A DNA stretch of 40,247 nt. It comes from Thermoleophilia bacterium (GTDB taxonomy: Bacteria; Actinomycetota; Thermoleophilia; Gaiellales; JAICJC01). Shown here one piece after another: positions 1 to 6,331 of this stretch. The position numbers were made by a program, and so were the translations under genes. The stretch covers positions 1-40,247 of the forward strand of contig JAICKX010000017.1 in assembly GCA_025927685.1 (NCBI GenBank), read 5' to 3'. How positions within the stretch are numbered: the first letter of the stretch is position 1; every line of letters starts with the position of its first letter. A model generated the notes under the pieces. That model saw only the letters and a list, made by a program, of their open reading frames with translations. It was not told the origin of the DNA and did not search any database.

Positions 1-417
1 CACCGCGACGAGCTCGCCGAGATGGGGGCGGAGCCGTGCGCGCTCTCGGAGGCGCGCGGCGTCGACGTCGTCCTGGAGCTGGTGGGCGCGGCGAACCTGC
101 CCGCGAGCCTCGAGGCGCTCGCGCTGCGGGGGCGGGTCATCGTCGTCGGGACCGGCGCGGGCGCCGACGCCGAGGTCTCGCTGCGGGCGCTCATGGGCCG
201 GCGGGCGAGCCTCATGGGCACGGTCCTGCGGGCCCGGTCGATGGAGGAGAAGGCGGCCGCGGTGCAGGCCTTCGCCCGCACCGTGGTGCCGCACCTGGCC
301 GCCGGCCGCGTGCGCCCGGTGATCGACCGGGTGTTCCCGGTCGCCGAGGCCGCGGCGGCCTTCGACCACCTGTCGGCGCCCGGGAAGCTCGGCAAGGTCC
401 TGCTCGAGATGGCGTAG
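1..417 (+). CDS. Zinc-type alcohol dehydrogenase / quinone oxidoreductase, C-terminal part
   Basis: The reading frame is open from base 1, so the N-terminus lies outside the window; 138 residues are visible. The text fits the C-terminal half of the medium-chain dehydrogenase/reductase family. It shows a Rossmann segment (GVDVVLELVGA, then GRVIVVGTGAG) and the typical ending (VFPVAEAAAAFDHL, then GKLGKVLLEMA). Such enzymes move hydride between NAD(P)H and alcohols, aldehydes or quinones in the cytosol. The catalytic zinc domain is not visible, so the subclass (alcohol dehydrogenase or zinc-free quinone reductase) cannot be decided. The stop TAG shares its last base with a GTG that begins acetyltransferase-like sequence, so the two genes are probably co-transcribed. 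Confidence 0.85.
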   Translation, partial: HRDELAEMGAEPCALSEARGVDVVLELVGAANLPASLEALALRGRVIVVGTGAGADAEVSLRALMGRRASLMGTVLRARSMEEKAAAVQAFARTVVPHLAAGRVRPVIDRVFPVAEAAAAFDHLSAPGKLGKVLLEMA

Positions 418-510
418 TGGCCGCCCGGCCTGCGGAGGACGGCGACCTCGAAGGCGTGCTCGACCTGCGGCGGGAGTGGGACGCCCAGGTGCACGCGAGC
501 CGCGCACCAC
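417..510 (+). other. Displaced N-terminus of the following GNAT gene (apparent frameshift)
   Basis: From GTG 417 this frame encodes about 30 residues beginning VAARPAEDGDLEGVLDLRRE, which look like the first strand and helix of a GNAT acetyltransferase (R-P-A-x-x-x-D). The continuation (TTRDFLAAHW) lies in the -1 frame from about position 505. A single-base deletion around 500-515 would explain both halves. It may be a sequencing or assembly error or a real mutation; the sequence alone cannot tell. Confidence 0.6.
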
Positions 511-1258
511 GCGCGACTTCCTCGCCGCGCACTGGCCCACCGGCGGCCACTGGACCGTGGACGGCCGCGACGGCCGGCTGGACGGCTACGCGGCGGTCGA
601 CGCCGGCGGGGGGCTCGACCTCTGGATCCGGCCTCGCGCGGATCTCGACGGCGTGGCGGGCGCGCTCGTCGACGCCGCCGCCACCCACCACGGCCGCCGC
701 CTCGAGGCGGTGCTCCCGGTCTGGGAGGCTGACCGGTGCGCGACCTTCGAGCGGATCGGCTTCGCGCGGGTGCACGAGGTGCTCGAGATGGGGATCGAGC
801 TCGGCGGGAAGGCGCCCGAGCCGCGCTGGCCGGACGGGATCCGCCTGCGGCCGTTCGTCGCCGAGCTCGACGCGCCCAGCGTGCACGCCTGCCTTGTGGA
901 GGCGTTCGCCGGGAGCGACGAGCGGGTGGCGCCCTTCGCCGAGTGGCTGCCGTGGGTGACCGGCGATCCGTCCTACGACCCGGCCCTCGTGCTCGTCGCC
1001 GACGCGGGCGGGGCCGTGGCCGGTGTCGCGCAGTGCTGGACCGAGGGGTTCGTGAAGGACCTGGCCGTCCGGCCCGCCTTCCGCGGCCACGGGCTGGGGG
1101 AGGCGCTCATGCGCGCGGTCTTCGCGGAGTTCACGCGGCGCAGGGTCGGCGAGGTGCGGCTCAAGGTCGACGCCGACAACCGGACCGGGGCGGTGCGGCT
1201 CTACCGCCGGGTGGGGATGCGCGAGCGCCGCCGCCACGCGGTCTACGCGCGCGGCTGA
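476..1258 (+). CDS. GNAT-family N-acetyltransferase
   Basis: The product is about 260 residues from GTG 476, but the true start is probably GTG 417 with a frameshift between them, giving about 290 residues. The C-terminal half carries the GNAT acetyl-CoA signature: strand 4 (VKDLAVRPAFRG), the pyrophosphate loop R-G-H-G-L-G, and the late motif VDADNRTGAVRLYRRVGM. The N-terminal half looks like a second, degenerate GNAT domain, as in MshD-like tandem enzymes. These cytosolic enzymes transfer an acetyl group from acetyl-CoA to an amine; the substrate cannot be read from sequence. The gene ends convergently with the LacI-type gene, overlapping it by 16 bp. Confidence 0.8.
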   Translation: MGRPGAREPRTTRDFLAAHWPTGGHWTVDGRDGRLDGYAAVDAGGGLDLWIRPRADLDGVAGALVDAAATHHGRRLEAVLPVWEADRCATFERIGFARVHEVLEMGIELGGKAPEPRWPDGIRLRPFVAELDAPSVHACLVEAFAGSDERVAPFAEWLPWVTGDPSYDPALVLVADAGGAVAGVAQCWTEGFVKDLAVRPAFRGHGLGEALMRAVFAEFTRRRVGEVRLKVDADNRTGAVRLYRRVGMRERRRHAVYARG

Positions 1259-2214
1259 GCGGCCGTCGACCGGCGCGGCCGCAGGCGCGGCGGGACGACG
1301 ACCTCTCCCGCGCTCGTGCCGTCGTCGATGGCGCCGGCCAGCATCTCGGCGGCGGCGGCCGCCGCGGCGGCGGTGTCCCAGCTCACGCTGGTGAGTGGCG
1401 GGGCGACGAGGGGCGAGAGCGGATGGTCGTCGAAGCCGGCGACCGCGACGTCGCCCGGGATGTCGAGCCCGAGGTCGGCGCAGGCCATGTACGCGCCGTA
1501 GGCGAGCGCATCGGAGAGGGCGAAGACGGCCGTCGGCGCGTCGCCGCGGTCGAGTGCCCGCAGCGCGGCGGCGCGGCCGTCGGCGGGCGCGAAGCCGCAG
1601 CGCACCGTCCGGACGCCGGCCCGGCGCGGCGGCCGGTGGGTGCCCATCGAGAGGACGAGGATCCGGCTGTGCCCGGCCTCGCGCAGGTGGTCGAGCACGA
1701 GCTCGAACCCGGCCTCCGCGGCGAAGCGCACCGCGCCGGCGGGCGCCGGCAGGGCGGCGCCGACGGCCACCGTGGGCACGGCCCGTACGATCGGGAGCCA
1801 GGCATCCGAGTCGGACGCGACCGGGAGCGCCACCAACCCGTCGACGCGCTGGTCGGAGAGGCTCTCGGCGAGCGCGATCTCGGCCGCGGGATCGCCGCCC
1901 GCGTCGGCGAGCAGCATGTGGCGGCCGTAGCGGCGCAGCGAGCGCTGGAGCTCGGAGGCGAACTCCTGGTGCCAGAAGTCGTCGAGGCTGCCCCCGATCA
2001 TGCCGACGAGGCCGGTCGCGCCGCCGCGCAGGGCGCGGGCGATGGGGTCGGAGCGAAAGCCGATGCGGGCCGCGGCGGCCCGGACGCGGGCCTCGGTGGC
2101 CGCCGAGACGCGCTGGCCGCGAAGCGCATACGACACGCCGGCCGGCGAGAGCCCGGTGGCGTCGGCCACGTCGCGGAGCGTCGCCCGCTTGCGTCTGGCG
2201 GTCGTCTGCGTCAT
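1243..2214 (-). CDS. LacI-family transcriptional regulator
   Basis: The product is 323 residues. The N-terminus (MTQTTARRKRATLRDVADAT) leads into a LacI helix-turn-helix (LSPAGVSYALRG, RVSAATEARV), followed by a hinge and a periplasmic-binding-protein-like effector domain. The C-terminus has the family text VFALSDALAYGAYMA and GDVAVAGFDDHPLS. I chose ATG 2214 because the helix-turn-helix begins directly after it; the frame stays open further upstream but without domain sequence. The gene is divergent from a cysteine-dioxygenase-like gene only 39 bp away, with a LacI-type palindrome in the gap, so it probably represses that gene and itself. The effector is unknown; a sulfur compound or sugar would fit. 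Confidence 0.92.
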   Translation of the reverse strand: MTQTTARRKRATLRDVADATGLSPAGVSYALRGQRVSAATEARVRAAAARIGFRSDPIARALRGGATGLVGMIGGSLDDFWHQEFASELQRSLRRYGRHMLLADAGGDPAAEIALAESLSDQRVDGLVALPVASDSDAWLPIVRAVPTVAVGAALPAPAGAVRFAAEAGFELVLDHLREAGHSRILVLSMGTHRPPRRAGVRTVRCGFAPADGRAAALRALDRGDAPTAVFALSDALAYGAYMACADLGLDIPGDVAVAGFDDHPLSPLVAPPLTSVSWDTAAAAAAAAEMLAGAIDDGTSAGEVVVPPRLRPRRSTAAQPRA

Positions 2215-2219
2215 GATGC

Positions 2220-2235
2220 TGTTAATCGTTTCACA
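2220..2235. promoter_or_regulatory. Putative LacI-type operator
   Basis: TGTTAATCGTTTCACA is an imperfect palindrome centred on CG. Its half-sites are TGTTAAT and TGTGAAA, with 5 of 7 positions matching. A central CG with A/T-rich arms is typical of LacI/PurR-family operators. It sits between the divergent start codons at 2214 (minus) and 2254 (plus), where it could control both. Assignment to this regulator is an inference from position. Confidence 0.5.
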
Positions 2236-2253
2236 TACGCCCGGAGGTCGCAA

Positions 2254-2790
2254 ATGGACGCACAGGTTGAGACCGCTCTCGCGCGCTGGTTCGAGGAACG
2301 GATGCCCGCCTCCGGAGGGCTCGAGCCGGGCCGGCTCCTCGAGCTGGCCCACGACCTGGCCGGCCATCCCGATCTGTGGCGCGACCTGGTCGAGCACGAC
2401 GACGAGCGGCGCATCTACATCCGCATCCACCGCGACGACGTGCTGGACGTGTGGCTCATCTGCTGGTCGGGCTCGCAGGACACGGGTCTGCACGACCACG
2501 ACCTCTCGAGCGGCGCGGTCCGGGTTGTCGACGGCAGGCTGACCGAGGACCGGCTCGTGATGGGTGAGCCCGGCATCGTCAGCGCGGCGTACGCGGCCGG
2601 CGACGGCTTCTGCTTCGACTCGTCACGCATCCACGACGTCCGAAACGGCGACGCCGGCCCGTCGGTGTCGCTGCATGTCTACGCGCCGCCGCTGGAGCGG
2701 ATGGGGTACTACGAGATCGCCGAGGACGGCTGCCTGGCGCGCCGGAACGCGCCGGCGTCCGAGGAGCTGCCGCCGCCCGTTGCGGCCTGA
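2254..2790 (+). CDS. Cysteine dioxygenase-type cupin
   Basis: The product is 178 residues, a common length for bacterial cysteine dioxygenase-like proteins. The cupin metal site is visible: H80 and H82 in GLHDHDLSSGAVRV, and H127 in SRIHDVRNGD, followed by the family text VSLHVYAPPLERMGYYE. Known relatives use non-haem Fe(II) and O2 to oxidise thiols such as cysteine or 3-mercaptopropionate to sulfinates. The third-ligand glutamate of ordinary cupins is absent, as expected for the three-histidine site of this family. ATG 2254 is preceded by GGAGG at 2243-2247. The gene is divergent from the LacI-type repressor, its probable regulator. The thiol substrate is uncertain. Confidence 0.85.
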   Translation: MDAQVETALARWFEERMPASGGLEPGRLLELAHDLAGHPDLWRDLVEHDDERRIYIRIHRDDVLDVWLICWSGSQDTGLHDHDLSSGAVRVVDGRLTEDRLVMGEPGIVSAAYAAGDGFCFDSSRIHDVRNGDAGPSVSLHVYAPPLERMGYYEIAEDGCLARRNAPASEELPPPVAA

Positions 2791-2793
2791 TCG

Positions 2794-3525
2794 TCAGCCG
2801 GAACGGGTGCCCCAGACGACGACGCCGCCGCCGAGGCTGAGGCGGCGGGCGCGGATCTTCTCCAGGCCCGCGGCGGCCCACCAGCCGAGCACTTCCTCGA
2901 GCGGGTGCTCGTGCCAGAACCGCTCGATGCTGGGCCCCAGGAACCGTCCGGTCGCGATCCAGGCCCGCCCTCCGGGAGCGCCGAAGAGCGGCAGGCCGGC
3001 CCGCGTCCACAGCCGCCACGCAGGGAGCGCCGCGCCGCGCGGCACGCCGAACTCCAGCGAGGCCATCATGCCGCCGGGCCGGATGGCTCGCGCCATGCCC
3101 GCCAGCGTCGCGGCCGGGTCGTCCACGTAGCGAAGCAGGTAGGTGTGGGTGAGGGCGTCGGCCGAACCGGGCGCGAGCGGCAGCGCTTCGGCTTGGCCCT
3201 CCACGAGCTCGATCCGCTCGCCGAGCCCTGCCGCGTCGACCCGCCGTGCGCCGCCGGCCAGCATCTCCGGGCTCTGGTCGACCCCGACCACGCGGCAGGC
3301 CGGGTAGCGGCGGGCCAGCGCGATCGCCACCGCGGCCGTGCCCGTGGCGACGTCGGCGACGACCGCGCCGGGGCGGGCCGCGGCCGGCGCAACCGTCTCG
3401 ATCATCAGGTCGTGCCAGCGTCGGTCCTGCCCGAGCGAGAGCAGCTGCGCCCAGTGGTCGTAGTCACCCGCGATCCCGGCGAAGAGCGAGCGGGCGTGCG
3501 CCTTGCGGTCGGACGCGGCGGTCAC
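2794..3525 (-). CDS. UbiE/MenG-type class I SAM methyltransferase
   Basis: The product is 243 residues. The N-terminus (ARSLFAGIAGDYDHWAQLLS) matches the UbiE/MenG family signature around D-x-x-N/x-x-x-S. Motif I is VVADVATGTAAVAIALA, followed by VVGVDQSPEML and the post-motif region ADALTHTYLLRYVDD. The family methylates demethylmenaquinone or a related polyprenyl quinone at the membrane, with S-adenosylmethionine as donor. Family text varies at some usually invariant sites (VATGTA rather than DVGTGTG), so a related small-molecule methyltransferase remains possible. The start is GTG 3525. The gene is divergent from the aminotransferase (start 3545) and ends 3 bp from the convergent cupin gene. 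Confidence 0.8.
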   Translation of the reverse strand: MTAASDRKAHARSLFAGIAGDYDHWAQLLSLGQDRRWHDLMIETVAPAAARPGAVVADVATGTAAVAIALARRYPACRVVGVDQSPEMLAGGARRVDAAGLGERIELVEGQAEALPLAPGSADALTHTYLLRYVDDPAATLAGMARAIRPGGMMASLEFGVPRGAALPAWRLWTRAGLPLFGAPGGRAWIATGRFLGPSIERFWHEHPLEEVLGWWAAAGLEKIRARRLSLGGGVVVWGTRSG

Positions 3526-3531
3526 GGGAAG

Positions 3532-3537
3532 TACGAT
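3532..3537 (+). promoter_or_regulatory. -10 element for leaderless aminotransferase transcript
   Basis: TACGAT fits the TAnnnT consensus and ends exactly 7 nt before GTG 3545, so transcription would start at or next to the start codon. No Shine-Dalgarno sequence is present. Confidence 0.5.
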
Positions 3538-3544
3538 CGCACAC

Positions 3545-4408
3545 GTGCCGCCGGCCCCGCTCGCCCTTGCAGTGCTCGGCCGCGGCGTCGTCGACCCGGC
3601 GACGCCGCTCCTGCGTGCCGACGACGAGGGGGTCCTGCGCGGACGGGCGGCGTTCGAGACGATGCGGGTCTACGCGGGGGTGCCGTTCCGGGTCGACCTG
3701 CACCTGCGCCGGCTGGCCGAGTCGGCCCGGGTGCTCGAGCTGCCGGAGCCCGACACTGAGGCGCTGACCGCGCTGGTCGGCCAGGCGCTGGCGTCGCTCG
3801 ATCGCCCCGACGCGGTGCTCAGGGTGGTGTGGACGCCCGGCTCCGGCGGCGACGGCTCGATCGGATTCGTGCTGGTGACGCCGGTCCCGGGCGGGTTCGA
3901 CGAGATGCGGGCGCGCGGGATCGAGCTGGCGTCGCTCCAGCTGGCGATCGGCGCGGAAGCCCGCAACGAGTCGCCCTGGCTCCTGCCCGGCGTCAAGTCG
4001 ACGAGCTACGCCGTCAACATGGCGGCGCAGGCCGAGGCCCGCCGCCGCGGCGCCGACGACGCGCTCTTCCTGTCCCTGGAGGGCGTCGCGCTGGAGTGCC
4101 CGACGTCCAACGTCTGGTTCTGCGAGGACGGGGTGCTGCACACGCCCGCGCTCGGGCTCGGCATCCTCGCCGGCGTGACGCGTGAGACGCTCCTCGCCGC
4201 CGCCCGCGCCGCCGGCATCGAGGTCGCCGAGGGTGAGTACCGGCGGGAGCGGCTGGCCGCGGCCGGCGAGGTGTTCACGTCGTCGAGCGTGCGCGAGGTG
4301 ATGCCCGTCGTCCGGCTGGACGGCGAGACCGTCGCGGACGGGAAGCCGGGTCCGGTGGCGGCGCGGATGCAGGCTGCGTTGCGTGACGCCGTGACGCTTC
4401 AGGAGTAG
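3545..4408 (+). CDS. Class IV PLP aminotransferase (IlvE / aminodeoxychorismate lyase type)
   Basis: The product is 287 residues from GTG 3545. The class IV fold is visible: GRGVVDPATPLLRADDEGVLRG, then AFETMRVYAG and RVDLHLRRLAESA. The PLP lysine is in LLPGVKSTSYAVNM, and the phosphate-binding text is ALECPTSNVWF and AGVTRETLLAAA. Family members transaminate branched-chain or D-amino acids, or release 4-aminobenzoate from aminodeoxychorismate. Sequence features do not separate these roles. ilvD and leuCD elsewhere in the window make a branched-chain role attractive, but they are not adjacent. GTG 3545 was preferred over the longer open frame because TACGAT lies 7 nt upstream, as at other leaderless genes here. 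Confidence 0.85.
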   Translation: MPPAPLALAVLGRGVVDPATPLLRADDEGVLRGRAAFETMRVYAGVPFRVDLHLRRLAESARVLELPEPDTEALTALVGQALASLDRPDAVLRVVWTPGSGGDGSIGFVLVTPVPGGFDEMRARGIELASLQLAIGAEARNESPWLLPGVKSTSYAVNMAAQAEARRRGADDALFLSLEGVALECPTSNVWFCEDGVLHTPALGLGILAGVTRETLLAAARAAGIEVAEGEYRRERLAAAGEVFTSSSVREVMPVVRLDGETVADGKPGPVAARMQAALRDAVTLQE

Positions 4409-4664
4409 TGCGGACGCCCGGGGCGTTCCCCTCCGAACTTCCGCGTAGTGCCCGTTGTACGACCTGGCGGTGACGTACGGCGCGCCCATCGAATCGAAGC
4501 GCGGCGGGCGTCTCAACACACCGGTCCTCCTCGGCGGCCGGCATGTCCGCGAGGTGCTGGCGCGACGGGCCGTGGCGATACGTGGTGAGCCTCCACTCGT
4601 GGCGTCCCCGCGCCGAGACGCTGCTCGTCCTCTCAGCGCTCGTCGCCGGGCTGAAGCCCGTCCC
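4409..4664. other. Intergenic stretch without a recognisable gene
   Basis: About 256 bp lie between the aminotransferase and the convergent HNH gene. Short open frames exist on both strands, but none resembles a known protein or has a convincing start. The only structure noted is the hairpin at 4647-4660 beside the HNH stop codon. Confidence 0.5.
4647..4660 (-). terminator. Possible hairpin terminator after HNH gene
   Basis: CGGGCT and AGCCCG form a six-base-pair stem with a two-base loop, starting 5 bp after the HNH stop codon. There is no clear U-tract, so termination is only a possibility. Confidence 0.3.
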
Positions 4665-5192
4665 TTAGAGCGCCGCCTCCGGCACCTTGTGCCAAGCGGC
4701 CACGTACTCGCGCTGGAGCGGGTGGGTGAGCCGCCCGGCCCAGGCCACCTGCACCATGTCGGGCGCCTTCGGGACGTGGCGCGGGTACATGCCCGCCTCG
4801 TACGGCAGCCGGTTGCCCTTGCGGTGGTTGCAGCGGCGGCAGGCGGTGACGACGTTGTCCCACACATGCGACCCGCCGCGCGAGAGCGGCTTCACGTGGT
4901 CGACGGTCAGATCCCTGGGCCCGCCGTCGCGGCCGCAGTAGCAGCACCGCCAGCTGTCTCGGCAGAAGAGCACCCGCCGGACGACGTTGCGCTTGACCAG
5001 CGGGCGCAGCTCCACGTAGGCCGGCACCTGGAGGATCACCGGCAGCGGGACCCGCAGGTGCTCGGACCGGAACACCACCGCGGGCTCCTCCGCGATCACC
5101 TGGGCGTTGCCGCAGACGACAAGCGACACCGCCCGCTCCCGCGTGACGAGGCTGGTGGGTCGCATGGTGGCGTCGAGCAGCAGACAGCGCAT
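4665..5192 (-). CDS. HNH endonuclease-family protein
   Basis: The product is 175 residues. A conserved N-terminal domain (RCLLLDATMRPTSLVTRERA) precedes the HNH module. Zinc-binding pairs are seen in WRCCYCGRDGG and ACRRCNHRKGNRLP, and the catalytic histidine in LTVDHVKPLSRGG. This two-part protein is a widespread chromosomal HNH family in Actinobacteria whose role is not well defined. I chose ATG 5192 because AAAGGTG lies a suitable distance upstream; the frame is open to 5216. The ribosome-binding region falls inside a perfect hairpin (5195-5214). Nothing nearby (no methylase, no intron remnant) suggests a restriction or homing role. Confidence 0.88.
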   Translation of the reverse strand: MRCLLLDATMRPTSLVTRERAVSLVVCGNAQVIAEEPAVVFRSEHLRVPLPVILQVPAYVELRPLVKRNVVRRVLFCRDSWRCCYCGRDGGPRDLTVDHVKPLSRGGSHVWDNVVTACRRCNHRKGNRLPYEAGMYPRHVPKAPDMVQVAWAGRLTHPLQREYVAAWHKVPEAAL

Positions 5193-5194
5193 GG

Positions 5195-5214
5195 GTGGCA
5201 CCTTTCGGTGCCAC
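5195..5214 (-). promoter_or_regulatory. Perfect 8-bp hairpin covering the HNH ribosome-binding site
   Basis: GTGGCACC and GGTGCCAC flank the four bases TTTC. In the HNH mRNA the stem would sequester the AAAGGTG ribosome-binding region just before ATG 5192. It could be a translational control element, a protein operator, or a REP-like palindrome. Confidence 0.5.
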
Positions 5215-5246
5215 AAGTGTAGAGCGGCCCGCCGCCAGCGGGAAGG

Positions 5247-6287
5247 TCAGGCAGCGACGCGGTACGTGTGCTTGCCCGCGGCCTTGGCCTCGAGCAGCGA
5301 GCGGTCCGCGCGCGCGACGGTTCGGTCGGCGCTGGCACCAGGCTCGCGGGCGACGGCGATCCCGACGGACGCGTGCTGGCCCGCCTGGGCCGTGATCGCC
5401 TCCAGGAGGCGTGCGGCGAGCGCGTCGAGGTCGGTGTCGACGTCGGGCAGGATCAGCGCGAACTCGTCGCCCCCCAGCCGGCCCGGGATGTCCACGGCGC
5501 GGCACGTCGAGCGGATCGCCGCTGCGACCTGGCGCAGGGCGGTATCGCCGGCCGCGTGGCCGCGTGTGTCGTTCAGCGACTTGAAGTCGTCGAGGTCGAC
5601 GACGATCACCGCCACGTGCGTCCCGGCCCGCCCGGCGCGGGCCAGCTCCTGTTCGAGCCGCTCGTAGAACGCGCGGTGGTTCAGGACGCCGGTCAGCGAA
5701 TCCTTGTCGACCCTGTTCCGCAGGTCCTCGTAGAGCTGGGCGTTTCGCACGGCCATGGCGGCCTGCGCCGCGAGCGTGCGACAGAAGTCGATGTCGCGCT
5801 GCGACCAGCGGCGCGCTGAGGTGTAGTCGGCCATCTCGATCAGCCCGACGGAGCTGCCGTTCACCACGAGCGGCAGCTCGATCCACGTCCGCCAGCCCCA
5901 CTCGATCAGCTTCTCGCGCACGGACGGTGCGATGTTCGGGTCCGTCATGCGCTGGACGCCGTAGCCGTCGGCGGCGCGCAGCACGACGCGTGAGGCCGGG
6001 TAGTCGTCGAGCAGGTAGATGTCGCCGCGGTCATCCTCCGAGGCGCCTGCGTCGCGGACGTACACGGAGGCCACCTCGAGGACGTCTCGGTCCGGGTGCC
6101 AGATCGTGATCGTGCACTCGCTGACCCGGTCGATCGCGTGGACGAGCTCGCGTGCCAGCGCGTCCATCACGTCGGAGAACGCGAGGGACTGCGAGAGGGC
6201 GACGGCGACGCGATGGAGCACCTCGAGCTCGCGCCGGTCGCGGCGATGAGACGGCCTGCGGGGGGACACGACACTTCGTATCGGCAC
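5247..6287 (-). CDS. GAF-GGDEF diguanylate cyclase
   Basis: The product is 346 residues. An N-terminal GAF-like sensor domain spans roughly residues 20-185 and ends in the linker helix AQAAMAVRNAQLYEDLRNRV. A GGDEF domain follows from about 192 to the end. The active-site loop is intact (RLGGDEF, with GGDEF at 272-276), as is the metal/GTP text VDLDDFKSLNDTRGHAAGD. An RxxD inhibitory site (R263-A-V-D266) stands exactly five residues before GGDEF, so product inhibition is expected. The protein should make cyclic di-GMP from two GTP in response to a ligand of the GAF domain. No membrane segment or EAL domain is present. The start (GTG 6287) is uncertain. It is divergent from the MFS gene. Confidence 0.9.
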   Translation of the reverse strand: MPIRSVVSPRRPSHRRDRRELEVLHRVAVALSQSLAFSDVMDALARELVHAIDRVSECTITIWHPDRDVLEVASVYVRDAGASEDDRGDIYLLDDYPASRVVLRAADGYGVQRMTDPNIAPSVREKLIEWGWRTWIELPLVVNGSSVGLIEMADYTSARRWSQRDIDFCRTLAAQAAMAVRNAQLYEDLRNRVDKDSLTGVLNHRAFYERLEQELARAGRAGTHVAVIVVDLDDFKSLNDTRGHAAGDTALRQVAAAIRSTCRAVDIPGRLGGDEFALILPDVDTDLDALAARLLEAITAQAGQHASVGIAVAREPGASADRTVARADRSLLEAKAAGKHTYRVAA

Positions 6288-6319
6288 GCGTGTGGCGCCG
6301 CTCGATCCCGCACCCTCGG

Positions 6320-6325
6320 TATAAC
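6320..6325 (+). promoter_or_regulatory. -10 element for MFS gene
   Basis: TATAAC lies 6 nt before ATG 6332, a leaderless arrangement. No clear -35 hexamer is seen. Confidence 0.4.
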
Positions 6326-6331
6326 AGGCCG

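Noticed and set aside
4455-4664. Small open frames between the aminotransferase and HNH genes
   Set aside because: No recognisable family, no ribosome-binding site or leaderless signature, and codon use does not stand out.
4665-5192. HNH gene as a group II intron or restriction remnant
   Set aside because: No reverse transcriptase, intron structure or methylase is adjacent, and the N-terminal domain fits a stand-alone chromosomal HNH family.
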